A stretch of 64,000 bases of DNA from Martinezella hainanensis (GTDB lineage: Bacteria > Pseudomonadota > Alphaproteobacteria > Rhizobiales > Rhizobiaceae), in the NCBI RefSeq assembly GCF_900094555.1, contig NZ_FMAC01000012.1, forward strand, positions 62,001 through 126,000, given 5' to 3'. The notes under the pieces are model-generated. The model had not been told where the DNA came from, made no database searches, and saw only the letters and a program-made list of their open reading frames with translations. Below, in pieces: positions 8,322 through 16,784 of this stretch. Made by a program: the position numbers and the translations under genes. Within the stretch, counting starts at the first letter, position 1. Every line of letters begins with the position of its first letter.

Positions 8322-9803
8322 TCATCTGACAAGGGTTGCATCATTTTTGAGGTAAGCGTCGAGGCGGGCATCGCGATATGTCCAGCTGCGCCAATCGTGC
8401 GAGCGTCCGAGATGCTGCCAGAAAAGTGCTTCGCGCACTTTGCGGGCTTGGGTGTCGGCAGGCAGCGATATCAGATAGGTGTCGAGTGCCGGGATGGCCG
8501 CAGGCCCGAGTGTCGAGAGATAATCGAGGTCGAGCACGATGCCTTCGCCCGATATCTCGCGGCTGTGAGCAACGTTGAAGCGGGCGATGAAGGCTGGGAT
8601 ATCGGCGAGCGCTGTCGCGTAAAGCGTAATGACCAGCGTCGCGGAACTGAGAGCGATCAGCCATTCGTTGGAGCGATGCAGTACGATGCGCAGGAGGATG
8701 AGAAAGAGGCCGATCGCGACGAGGCCCATCCATATGCCGGCCGCAACGCGCAGCTCCGTTAGCGAATAGACTTCGACATAAAGGTCGAGACGCAGAATGG
8801 AGGAAAGGCAGAGCAGGATGTTCTGTATGATCCAAAGGTGCACCAGGCCGCGAAGCAGCGGGCTTCTGTCGCCTGGGCCGCCGCGGCGCATGGCAGCAAG
8901 CACGAAGATGGCGGCGAGGATTGCGGTGAGCATCAGTGGATAGGCACCGCGATGGGCATATTCGGCATGGGTCATGCCATCGGGCAGGCTCGCGCCGCCC
9001 CAGAGATAGGTGAGATCGAGCAGCGTCTGCACGGCAAACAGTGCGTTGAAGACGAGCAGCGAGCGCAGCAGCACACCATGGCCGAACAGCACATCTTCGG
9101 CTCCGGCGACGATATCGGGGACATCGCGCCGACGACGGCGACGGCGCATCAGGCGTGGACGAAGCAGCAGGGACAGGACGGCTGCGACCACAAGCCAGAA
9201 GCCGATGCGCCATGCATCCAGCAATTGCAGCAGGAAGGTAAGGTCGATGCTGCGCAGCGTCTTGTCGATCAGCGGATTGGCGGCTGCGAAGAGGGCGAGA
9301 AAGCCGGCAGCAAAAATCAGCGGTATGATCCAGCTGCGAAGATGATGCCGGATGCCGCGCGGTGACGGTTTTTGCAGGCGCTGCAGCCAGCGATAGCTGG
9401 TGCGGCGGAAAGGCCGTGCCGGCACGTCCAAAAGGAAGCGCAGCAGCATCAGCGGCAGGCGGGTCCATTGCCGTGGGATCAATCCGCCGGCGCCGAGCGA
9501 GATCAAGCAAAGGCTGAGAAGGCTGATTGTGATGCCCATCCAGGAGGTGGCTTCGGCAAGCGGCATGGACCCGACGAAGCTGAGGGCGACAAATATCGCG
9601 ACCTTTTGAGTGGATTGCCTTCTTCTGGAGGAGATCAGCAGACCGACGGCAACGGCATTGGTGAAGATAAAAAGATTGAGGCCAGGCTCCCTGTCGAAAA
9701 GTAGAAGGTCAGCCAGGGTGAGAAGGGCAATGAATGTGAGGAATTTGCGACTGGAGCTGTTTGTGGAGTTTGTGGGAAGGGCTGCTGCATCGGATAGGCT
9801 CAT
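8322..9803 (-). CDS. DUF4173/DUF4153-type polytopic membrane protein
   Basis: A 493-residue protein with about ten to twelve hydrophobic segments and short basic loops (RRRRRR stretches near the middle), matching the DUF4173 membrane family. No catalytic motif is seen. The frame is open upstream to 9905, but ATG 9803 (MSLSDAAALP) has a GGAG about 10 bases upstream and removes an arginine-rich, unlikely N-terminus. It is the first gene of an operon with the CreB/CreC-like pair, comparable to E. coli creABCD, where creD encodes a membrane protein, although this protein is not a CreD sequence. It may be a signal partner or a target of the pair (inference). Confidence 0.8.
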   Translation of the reverse strand: MSLSDAAALPTNSTNSSSRKFLTFIALLTLADLLLFDREPGLNLFIFTNAVAVGLLISSRRRQSTQKVAIFVALSFVGSMPLAEATSWMGITISLLSLCLISLGAGGLIPRQWTRLPLMLLRFLLDVPARPFRRTSYRWLQRLQKPSPRGIRHHLRSWIIPLIFAAGFLALFAAANPLIDKTLRSIDLTFLLQLLDAWRIGFWLVVAAVLSLLLRPRLMRRRRRRRDVPDIVAGAEDVLFGHGVLLRSLLVFNALFAVQTLLDLTYLWGGASLPDGMTHAEYAHRGAYPLMLTAILAAIFVLAAMRRGGPGDRSPLLRGLVHLWIIQNILLCLSSILRLDLYVEVYSLTELRVAAGIWMGLVAIGLFLILLRIVLHRSNEWLIALSSATLVITLYATALADIPAFIARFNVAHSREISGEGIVLDLDYLSTLGPAAIPALDTYLISLPADTQARKVREALFWQHLGRSHDWRSWTYRDARLDAYLKNDATLVR

Positions 9804-10502
9804 CGGTATCGGCTCCGTGCGAGATGTTCGGCGAAGGCGAAGGATATGATTTTGGCCCCTTGAGCGGGCGGATCGGCTTGAGGGTGACGGTCGTCCTCCA
9901 GCCACCAGCCTTCCTTGAGAAGACTGCGTGGCAGGCGGGCGGGCGGAGCTGTGATTGTCTCGGTCGTATTGTTCATGGCGCGACGATGTCGCCAGCCTTT
10001 GCAGAATCTGTGCAGAATCCGAGGAGCTATTCAGGAAAATGGGTTAAGTTGGAAAGTTCAAATCATCACCCTTGTATGAGATCCGAACAACAATTGCCGT
10101 GCACAAGGCTAATCTTGGCAGGATAAATTTTAGCGTTGTATGAAACTTGTCTCAAAATGGGGCAGTCACTTGTGGAACTTAATCTTGTGTTTGCCAGCTT
10201 CCAGTCGGCCTATGGATTGCCGGTCTGAAAATCGATTTGTTGACGCGGCTGTCGTACTCACCCCTGACGACAGCCGGGAATCTCGGAAGCGGCATTCAGC
10301 TGCAACCGGGGTTCCCGTCAGAGGATCGCGACGCCTATAGCTCTCCGCGTTGCGCGATGCAGGCGAGGGTTCGTGCCTATGCACCTGGAATAAGCTTTCC
10401 ACGCTGCATATTCTCGCTTGATCCCGTGGCTGGATGTCATAACTGAGGGCTCGGCAAGGCATGTAATTTAGGAGTGCCTGAAATAGGCGCAGAGGACGGC
10501 AG
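9804..10502. other. Intergenic region of about 700 bases, with a direct repeat
   Basis: No convincing gene is seen here; the few open frames (for example 10140-10340 and 10237-10446) lack ribosome sites and recognisable composition. It must hold the promoter of the DUF4173-two-component operon (leftward) and that of the diguanylate cyclase gene (rightward). The 9-mer TGCAGAATC occurs twice at 10000-10008 and 10011-10019, spaced 11 bases apart, which is the one-turn spacing favoured by OmpR-type regulators. The stretch around 10060-10160 is relatively AT-rich. Confidence 0.5.
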
Positions 10503-12305
10503 ATGAGAATTACCACAATTACGAATTGGGCCTACGGCATCACCGTGGTTCTGACCGTGCTGTCCGCTGTGGCGTTCATTCTTTCGGCCCGAAGTGCCGT
10601 ACAGGAACGGCAGGCGGTCGAGCAGCATCTGTTGCTGAACAGCATGGGGGAGGAGCTTGCGCTCGGCGCCGAGGAGACGACCGACGAGGCTCGCCTCTAT
10701 GTCATGCGCGGCGAGGAGAGGCATCTGGATGCCTTTACCGTCGATGAGGGCGAAGAACGCCGCCGCGACACCGCCATCAACAACCTGCGCGGCCTCGGCA
10801 TTCCCGATGCCGAGCTGCAGGTCGTCGAGGAGGTGGCGGTCAATGCGCAGGCGCTCGACAAGGTAGAGGAAGCAGCAGTCGCAGCTTATACTAGCGGCAA
10901 TCAGAGTGGTGCGCGCGATACGCTCTTTGGCCCCGAACACGAGCGCGCCCAGACGGCGCTGCTCAACAGTGTCAATCAGTTTCGCACTCTGGCGACGGCG
11001 CGCACCGAAGCGGCTTTCCGCTCTGCGCAGGCACGCAGCGATCTCTGGGCCAATATTGCCAAGGTGATGCTGGCATTGACCGCGGTGATATTCCTCGGGG
11101 TACTCTATTTCATATTGCGGCGCCGGGTTGCCTTGCCGCTGGTGCGCATGACCGGGATCGTCAACCGCCTGGCGAAGCAGGATTATGCCGTCGAAGTGCC
11201 GACTGACCGTCGCCGCGACGAGATCGGCGAGATGAACGATGCCATACAGATCTTCCGCGAGAACGGGCTCGAGCGGAACCGCCTTGACGCCGAGCGCAAG
11301 CGCGATCTGGAGACGAAGGATCTTATCCTGCAGATGATGCATCGCCTGCAGGCTTGCTACGCCCAGAACGAGCTCGCCGAAGTCGTTGCGCTCTTCGTGC
11401 CGCAGATCTTTCCCGGTGTCGCGGGATGCCTCTACACGATGAATGAAAGCAGGACGGCACTGAGCGAAGTCAGCCGGTGGCTGGAGCCCGAACATACCGA
11501 GCCTTCCTTTGCCGCTTCCGCATGCTGGGGCCTGCGCCGCGGCCGCCCGCATGTCAGCCACGTAGCCGACACGGACATTCCCTGCCAGCATCTGGACGAA
11601 TCCGGGGTCCCCGGCCTCTGCGTTCCTTTGACGGCTCTCGGCGAGGCGATCGGCCTGCTTTACTTCGAGGACCGCACGAAGGATGCAACTGCGGCCGACG
11701 CGCCAAGGCTCTATCTGGAGCTGATTGCCGAAAATATCGGCCTTGCCATCGCAAACCTGCAGCTGCGCGACAGGCTAATCAATCTCGCTGTGCGCGATGC
11801 GCTGACCGGCCTGCTCAACAGGCGCTCCCTGGACGAGGCGCTCAATAATCTTCATCGGGATCAATCCGCCCGCACGGTCATCTGCATGATGATCGACATC
11901 GATCACTTCAAGCGCTTCAACGACGAGTTCGGCCATGACGCCGGCGATGAAGTGCTGCGACATGTCGGGCAAATCGTTGCCGATACGGTCGGGAAAGCCG
12001 GTACGGTCTACCGCTTTGGCGGGGAGGAGTTGACTGTTATCGCCACCGATCTCGCCGACGAGGAGGGCTTTGCCCTCGCCGAGAAGCTGCGCACGCGGGT
12101 ATTCAGCACACCCTTCTCCTATCGCGCGCGGATTGTCGGCCCGCTTTCCGTCTCCGTCGGCATCGCCTCGTCCCCAGCTTCTGGGCCGACCACGACACTG
12201 ATCAACCGTGCGGATGGTGCATTGCTGAAAGCAAAGTTGAACGGCCGCAACAGGACCGAAGCGGCGTTTGCGCTCGCGCCGGAAGACGACGTGAAGATGG
12301 GATAG
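10503..12305 (+). CDS. Membrane diguanylate cyclase: sensor - HAMP - GAF - GGDEF
   Basis: A 600-residue protein that should synthesise cyclic di-GMP from GTP. It has an N-terminal membrane helix (residues 8-28), a helical periplasmic domain of about 160 residues (four-helix-bundle-like, rich in E, A and R), a second membrane helix (about 182-202), a HAMP domain, a GAF-like domain (about 290-420, with GVPGLCVPLTALGEAIGLLYFED) and a C-terminal GGDEF domain. The active-site loop is GGEEL at 506-510, within the allowed range for activity, and MIDIDHFKRFND carries the metal-binding Asp. The RxxD inhibitory site five residues before the loop is missing. It is monocistronic, 100 bases before the next gene. 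Confidence 0.9.
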   Translation: MRITTITNWAYGITVVLTVLSAVAFILSARSAVQERQAVEQHLLLNSMGEELALGAEETTDEARLYVMRGEERHLDAFTVDEGEERRRDTAINNLRGLGIPDAELQVVEEVAVNAQALDKVEEAAVAAYTSGNQSGARDTLFGPEHERAQTALLNSVNQFRTLATARTEAAFRSAQARSDLWANIAKVMLALTAVIFLGVLYFILRRRVALPLVRMTGIVNRLAKQDYAVEVPTDRRRDEIGEMNDAIQIFRENGLERNRLDAERKRDLETKDLILQMMHRLQACYAQNELAEVVALFVPQIFPGVAGCLYTMNESRTALSEVSRWLEPEHTEPSFAASACWGLRRGRPHVSHVADTDIPCQHLDESGVPGLCVPLTALGEAIGLLYFEDRTKDATAADAPRLYLELIAENIGLAIANLQLRDRLINLAVRDALTGLLNRRSLDEALNNLHRDQSARTVICMMIDIDHFKRFNDEFGHDAGDEVLRHVGQIVADTVGKAGTVYRFGGEELTVIATDLADEEGFALAEKLRTRVFSTPFSYRARIVGPLSVSVGIASSPASGPTTTLINRADGALLKAKLNGRNRTEAAFALAPEDDVKMG

Positions 12306-12406
12306 GCCAGAAATATAGGTGCCCGCTCGCTTGAGAGCCGCCTTGCTGAATACATGCTTGGATTGTAGCCTGAGCTGAAGGTCGCATAGCGGAGGAGAGC
12401 GATTTC

Positions 12407-13480
12407 ATGGCCGTGACGCAGAGCAATTCACCCTTGTCACCGGATAGCGAAACCTTGCAGGCCATGGGCTTTGATCCCGGGCTCCGCCGCAAGTTTGAAG
12501 CCGGCATCGAATCCGGCCTGCTGCGCGATCTGCATGTCGTGCTTGCCGCCCGCTCAGGGAGCGTATGCCTGGAATACTATGCCGTTGGCGCGGACGAAAA
12601 TTGGGGAGCGCCGCTCGGAGACGTCGCCTTCGATGCGCACACGCTGCACGATCTTCGCTCGGTCACCAAGAGCATTGCCGGTCTTATTTATGGCATCGCG
12701 CTCGACAGGGGATTGGTGCCGCCGCCGGACGCACCCCTTTATGAGCAGTTTCCGGAATACGGCGATCTCGCCCGCGACCCTGGGCGCGCCAAGATCACGG
12801 TCGGTCACGCCCTGACGATGACGCTTGGCATGGAGTGGGACGAGGATCGTCCCTATACCGATCCGCTGAATAGCGAAATTGCTATGGAGAATGCGGCGGA
12901 CAGATATCGCTTCGTTCTGGAGCGTCCGGTGATCGCCGAGCCGGGAACGCGCTGGATTTACTCCGGCGGCAGCGTCGCGCTTGTGGGGGCGATCATCGAG
13001 CGCGGCACGGGCAAGCGCTTGCCCGATTTCGCACGAGAGGTTCTCTTCGAGCCGCTCAATATTGCAAAGTTCTACTGGTCGGTCGGCCATGACGGCGTGG
13101 CGTCGCCGGCATCCGGGTTACGTCTTACCGCTCCCGATTTGCTGAAGATCGGCATGCTTTTCCTGCAGAAGGGCGTGTGGAACGGCCAGAGGATCGTCTC
13201 GGAGGAGTGGACCACGCAATCCCTCGCGCCCGCGATTTCGACCGGGGACGGTGTGAGTTATGGCAGGTTGTGGTTCTCAGGCGATGCGCCGGTGCCGGCG
13301 TTCGACGGTCCGCGCCCGTGGTATGCGGGTTTTGGCAATGGTGGGCAAAGGCTCTGGCTCATGCCCGATGCCGGCATTGCCGCCGTCATCTATTCCGGCA
13401 AGTATAATTCATGGGATGCCTGGATCACGCCCACTCGCGTCTGGCGCGAGATCATCCTTGCGAACTTCCTGAGAGCGTGA
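12407..13480 (+). CDS. Serine hydrolase of the beta-lactamase/penicillin-binding fold (class C type)
   Basis: A 357-residue protein of the beta-lactamase-related family (esterase, D-aminopeptidase or EstB-like). It carries the SxxK nucleophile motif in LRSVTKSIAGL, a WIYSGGSVAL segment at the place of the YxN motif, and a C-terminal region WYAGFGNGGQRLWL where the HTG/KTG-like strand is expected. There is no clear signal peptide, so it is probably cytoplasmic and is not a resistance enzyme. Its stop is 2 bases before the GNAT gene, so the two are co-transcribed. Confidence 0.8.
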   Translation: MAVTQSNSPLSPDSETLQAMGFDPGLRRKFEAGIESGLLRDLHVVLAARSGSVCLEYYAVGADENWGAPLGDVAFDAHTLHDLRSVTKSIAGLIYGIALDRGLVPPPDAPLYEQFPEYGDLARDPGRAKITVGHALTMTLGMEWDEDRPYTDPLNSEIAMENAADRYRFVLERPVIAEPGTRWIYSGGSVALVGAIIERGTGKRLPDFAREVLFEPLNIAKFYWSVGHDGVASPASGLRLTAPDLLKIGMLFLQKGVWNGQRIVSEEWTTQSLAPAISTGDGVSYGRLWFSGDAPVPAFDGPRPWYAGFGNGGQRLWLMPDAGIAAVIYSGKYNSWDAWITPTRVWREIILANFLRA

Positions 13481-13482
13481 AG

Positions 13483-14040
13483 ATGGTGCCGTCGAAAACC
13501 GAGTTTCCCACACTTCTGACGGAGCGGCTACGGCTTCGAGAAGCAAGCATGGATGATCGCGATGACTTCCATGCGCTGATTTCGGTTCCGGAGGTTACAC
13601 GGTTCTCAAACTGGGTCGATGCGCCGAAAATGCCGCAGATCGAGCGCTCCTTGCGGTGGATGATCAAGATATTCCCCAAGGGCGCTGGCTGTTCATGGAT
13701 CATCGAGGATCGGGCTTCCGGCCAGTTGCTCGGCGCGATCCGCTTCAACAGCATCGACCGGCGTGCCAGATCCGCCGAGCTGGGATATGAGCTGCATCCC
13801 TCGGCCTGGGGCAAGGGACTGATGAGCGAAGCGGCGAGGACTGTGGTCCAATGCGGTTTCGACGTCTTTTCGCTCAATCGCATCGAGGCATGGACGCTGC
13901 CGGGAAACACCGCATCCGATCGGGTTCTTGAAAAGGCGGGATTCCAATATGAGGGCACGCTGCGGCAGAAGGCACGGTTCAAAGAGGCCTTTCATGATTT
14001 TCGTATGTTCGGCTGCCTGGCAGGCGATCGGCAGAAGTAA
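13483..14040 (+). CDS. GNAT N-acetyltransferase, RimJ/RimL type
   Basis: A 185-residue acetyltransferase that uses acetyl-CoA. It begins with the RimJ/RimL pattern LLTERLRLREASMDDRDDF, has ELGYELHPSAWGKGLMSEAA as the acetyl-CoA binding motif A, then RIEAWTLPGNTASDRVLEKAGF, the conserved NxxSxxVLEKxGF element. The target may be a ribosomal protein N-terminus or a small amine. The open frame extends to 13411 over the end of the hydrolase gene, but ATG 13483, two bases after that gene's stop, fits the domain start; translational coupling is likely. Confidence 0.87.
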   Translation: MVPSKTEFPTLLTERLRLREASMDDRDDFHALISVPEVTRFSNWVDAPKMPQIERSLRWMIKIFPKGAGCSWIIEDRASGQLLGAIRFNSIDRRARSAELGYELHPSAWGKGLMSEAARTVVQCGFDVFSLNRIEAWTLPGNTASDRVLEKAGFQYEGTLRQKARFKEAFHDFRMFGCLAGDRQK

Positions 14041-14086
14041 CCCTTGGTCGGTACCTTTACCGGTCTAGCCAGTCAGCGTTGCGAGG

Positions 14087-15712
14087 TCAGTCAATTGGCT
14101 CGAGCCAGCCTCGATAGTGAACGACAAGACCGATGAATGGCAAGGCAATCGGCACGTCGAACTGGAAACGACCATCCTCCGCCCATTCATGGGCGACGCT
14201 TTGCGGAGCCAGAAAGAGCGGCAGCGGGAGGCGCAGAAACGACCAGCGCCGTATCTCCATGCAGAATCCGTTATCGCGCATGGGGAGATCGAAGGAAAAG
14301 CGGAAGGGGCCGAAGCGTTCGACCAGATGCCCGTTCTCGTCGCTCAAATGGCTGCGAAAGCGCTGACCGGAAAAGTCTCTGGTCCATTGCTCGATACCAT
14401 CGCGTTCCTTGAAGGAGACGTGCAGCGCGTGCTTGCCGGCGGCGGGAAAGCCGAACACCCTGGCAACCAGCCGGGTAACAGGGGAATGTCCTCGGGTGAC
14501 AATGGCCTCGCCTTTGGCGCCGCCATCGCCGAAGACTTCGTGCATGGCGCGCACCGACTTAGCCAGATGCGCGAATGCAGGCCCCATGATGCGCAGGTAA
14601 AGCGGTTTGTAGGACGTTTCCGTCGTCTCCTCGCTGATTGCCAGATCACGGAACAATGTCCGGAAATCCTCGAGCGACAGAAGCCCGCCGGCATGACGGG
14701 CGCCGGGCAAAAGCCGGCCGTCGCGCAAGGCACGCGCCAGCAATTGCGCCGGAAGGGTCGGGATTTCCGCGCCATCGCCATTTTCGGCTATCAGTGTCCA
14801 GCGGCGGGCTCGCATGATGCCTTGCGCGATCCCTTTCGCTTCGATCGTGACGGCCGAGCGCGCCGTGCCGAACCGCGCCGTCAGGCCCTGCAAGGGCAGC
14901 AGAGAGCGGCTAATGTTTCCGAGTGACGCCAGCCAACCCCAGGCGACCAGCCAGGACAGCAGCCAGAGAGCGAGTGTCTGAAAGGTAAATTCAGGCCCGG
15001 CCCGAAAGACGACGCTTGGGCGTCCGGCGATACCCTCAACCAGCAGGTCGTGATCCGGCACGTCGGCGAGCGCCACCAGCCGGCGCAGAGGGCGATGGCC
15101 GGCGACCACATAGTTTTCGCGCTTCAACATGTGCCAGCCGGTCGCATTCTGCCAGCGCCGGCCGCGCCAAAGCCGCACCGGCTTGCCGACGTAACTCAGG
15201 ATCGCCGATGCGACCGAGGCGCCTGCGGTCGCACGATTGGAGGCGCTGATCGAGATTTCTATCGAGCGGACTGCCTGCATATCCTTGCTCAACTCCGCAA
15301 CGACGGCAGTCGATAGTGCCGGCACGCTCGACGCACCCGAGATGACGGTAACGCTAGCGGCCTTGGCCTGTTCGTCAAGTGAGCCGATCGAACCGACGAA
15401 ATCGCGCGCATCGGCAAGATCGATGTAGTGAATGCCGGCCTTGATACAGGCGCGAACCACCCGGTCGTCGCTATGCTGGAAGGGGCCGGCCGCGTCGATC
15501 AACAGAAAGGGTTTGTGGTTGTCGAGGATTGCAGCGATATCGCCATTTCGATCGGCTTGCAGCCCAATCGCATTTGGCAGTCGAGAAGCAAGTGCCTTTG
15601 CTGCTTCAAGATTGCGTCCGGTGACCAGAACCTCGAAACCATCGCCGGCAAGGCGCCGCGATAGCCGCGCGCCGAACCCGCCATAGCCACCGAGGACGAG
15701 GATTTTTCTCAA
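14087..15712 (-). CDS. Saccharopine-dehydrogenase-like NAD(P)-binding protein with DUF4166 domain
   Basis: A 541-residue protein. Residues 1 to about 120 form a Rossmann fold beginning at once with KILVLGGYGGFGARLSRRL, followed by VLVTGRN and LLIDAAGPFQ, typical of saccharopine dehydrogenase-like reductases. A hydrophobic stretch (TFQTLALWLLSWLVAWGWL) lies near the middle, and the last 180 residues match DUF4166 (RFGPFRFSFDLPMRDNGFCM region). The start is TTG 15712: the nucleotide fold begins at residue 4, so a later start would cut it. TTG overlaps the stop of the DCC gene in TTGA, showing coupling. Substrate unknown; lipid or fatty-acyl oxidoreduction is a guess. Confidence 0.83.
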   Translation of the reverse strand: MRKILVLGGYGGFGARLSRRLAGDGFEVLVTGRNLEAAKALASRLPNAIGLQADRNGDIAAILDNHKPFLLIDAAGPFQHSDDRVVRACIKAGIHYIDLADARDFVGSIGSLDEQAKAASVTVISGASSVPALSTAVVAELSKDMQAVRSIEISISASNRATAGASVASAILSYVGKPVRLWRGRRWQNATGWHMLKRENYVVAGHRPLRRLVALADVPDHDLLVEGIAGRPSVVFRAGPEFTFQTLALWLLSWLVAWGWLASLGNISRSLLPLQGLTARFGTARSAVTIEAKGIAQGIMRARRWTLIAENGDGAEIPTLPAQLLARALRDGRLLPGARHAGGLLSLEDFRTLFRDLAISEETTETSYKPLYLRIMGPAFAHLAKSVRAMHEVFGDGGAKGEAIVTRGHSPVTRLVARVFGFPAAGKHALHVSFKERDGIEQWTRDFSGQRFRSHLSDENGHLVERFGPFRFSFDLPMRDNGFCMEIRRWSFLRLPLPLFLAPQSVAHEWAEDGRFQFDVPIALPFIGLVVHYRGWLEPID

Positions 15713-16128
15713 AGGATGCGGCTCGCCTGTTCAGGCGTCGGCAGCCAACATGTTTCCCGCTTGCCGAAGATGCGATAGCGATTGCGGGCAAGCCAGTGAT
15801 AGATCGGGTTGCGCAGCATGCGGGGCACGATGCGCAGCACGGAAATCGCCTTCCAGGGCCAGCCGAGGCCGGCATAGATGGCAAGCACCGCGTCGCTGTC
15901 GCGTAGCACCTTTGCGCCGTCAACGATGATGAGGCTGTCCGGGTCGGCGGGGTCCATGCCGCAGCGGCGATAGAGGGCGATGCCGGTTTCATTCTGCATG
16001 GAGGCAAGACGGAAACGGCCAAGATGGTCATGGCGCAGCACGAACTGGGCGTTAGCGGTACACAGGACGCACATGGCGTCGAAGACGATGATAGGCCCCT
16101 GATGGTCGCTGATAGTGCTTTTGGTCAT
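15709..16128 (-). CDS. DCC-family (DUF393) thiol oxidoreductase-like protein
   Basis: A 139-residue protein with the family signature DAMCVLCTANAQFVLRHD, where the CxxC pair resembles thioredoxin-like active sites, and later DSLIIVDGAKVLRDSDAVL. DCC proteins are predicted thiol-disulfide oxidoreductases without a fixed substrate. It is the first gene of a two-gene operon with the DUF4166 protein; the genes overlap by four bases. An inverted repeat lies just upstream at 16151-16179, probably an operator. Confidence 0.87.
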   Translation of the reverse strand: MTKSTISDHQGPIIVFDAMCVLCTANAQFVLRHDHLGRFRLASMQNETGIALYRRCGMDPADPDSLIIVDGAKVLRDSDAVLAIYAGLGWPWKAISVLRIVPRMLRNPIYHWLARNRYRIFGKRETCWLPTPEQASRIL

Positions 16129-16150
16129 GCTGGCGGCGTTGTTTTCCGTG

Positions 16151-16179
16151 AACCGGTCTGGTCAAAGTTTTGACCGGTT
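16151..16179. promoter_or_regulatory. Nested inverted repeats upstream of the DCC-DUF4166 operon
   Basis: AACCGGTC (16151-16158) and GACCGGTT (16172-16179) are perfect inverted arms. Nested inside is a second pair, GGTCAAA (16160-16166) and TTTGACC (16169-16175). The block lies 23 to 51 bases before ATG 16128, where a repressor would overlap the promoter. The binding protein is not evident nearby. Confidence 0.55.
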
Positions 16180-16310
16180 GCATTGCCGCCGTCAATTGCA
16201 CGTTTCCGTGGGCTGCCATGTCAAACTGACAAAGGACCATGAGCTTTGCATCGTCGGCCCAGGCCGCGGAAGGATCGAGAGAAGCAATCCGGTGGTCCGT
16301 CGGCTGGCAC

Positions 16311-16337
16311 GCGGCCCGATCTTGAAGATCGGGCCGC
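16311..16337. terminator. 27-base perfect hairpin after the GCG_CRPN gene
   Basis: GCGGCCCGATCTT (16311-16323) and AAGATCGGGCCGC (16325-16337) pair perfectly around a single base. It begins 21 bases past the stop of the leftward small secreted-protein gene. No T-tail follows on either strand, so it may be a weak terminator, an mRNA-stabilising hairpin or a cruciform. Confidence 0.6.
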
Positions 16338-16357
16338 ACACATCGCTGAAGAGTAGC

Positions 16358-16612
16358 TTAGCGATAACGCCAGCCACCATGCCACCACTCGCGATGTACC
16401 CAATAGCGATGTCCATCCCAGTAGCCGCGACCGGGATAGAAAATGCCATAGGCCGGAACCGCCGGCACGACGACCACAGGCCGTCCATCTGGGCGGCAAT
16501 AGCCATACGGTCCGCGATGCCAGCCGATGCCGCATCCGTCGCGAGCCTCGGCCGGCGAGATGACTGCAAGGCAGGCGGTCGCGGCAAAAGCCAGCAAAAT
16601 GATCTTTTTCAT
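16358..16612 (-). CDS. Small secreted GCG_CRPN-type protein
   Basis: An 84-residue protein with a clear signal peptide (MKKIILLAFAATACLAVISP, cleavage probably after AEA) and a mature part starting RDGCGIGWHRGPYGYCRPDG, the GCG_CRPN motif of rhizobial small secreted proteins. The rest is rich in G, H, W, Y and R (DGHRYWVHREWWHGGWRYR). An AGGA ribosome site precedes ATG 16612. Function is unknown; a periplasmic or surface protein is expected. It is separate from the DCC operon because a hairpin and about 230 bases lie between. Confidence 0.83.
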   Translation of the reverse strand: MKKIILLAFAATACLAVISPAEARDGCGIGWHRGPYGYCRPDGRPVVVVPAVPAYGIFYPGRGYWDGHRYWVHREWWHGGWRYR

Positions 16613-16784
16613 GATGTCCTCATTCGTCCTTGAAGAGCTTCAAGCTGTTATCCCTTCAGCGCTTAAACGACAGCGATCTGCAAATCCGTCGCTGCATATC
16701 GATCATTTTACATTCGGGGGAAGAGGCCGGCATTTGTGATATACAGGCCGGTGCGCCGTGCGGGAAATTGCAGCTGGCGCAAGG

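Noticed and set aside
10140..10516. Small open frames between the DUF4173 and diguanylate cyclase genes
   Set aside because: No ribosome sites, poor composition and mutual overlap on both strands; treated as intergenic.
12407..13480. Beta-lactamase resistance gene
   Set aside because: SxxK is present but there is no clear export signal and the KTG region is not conserved; it fits the broader serine hydrolase family.
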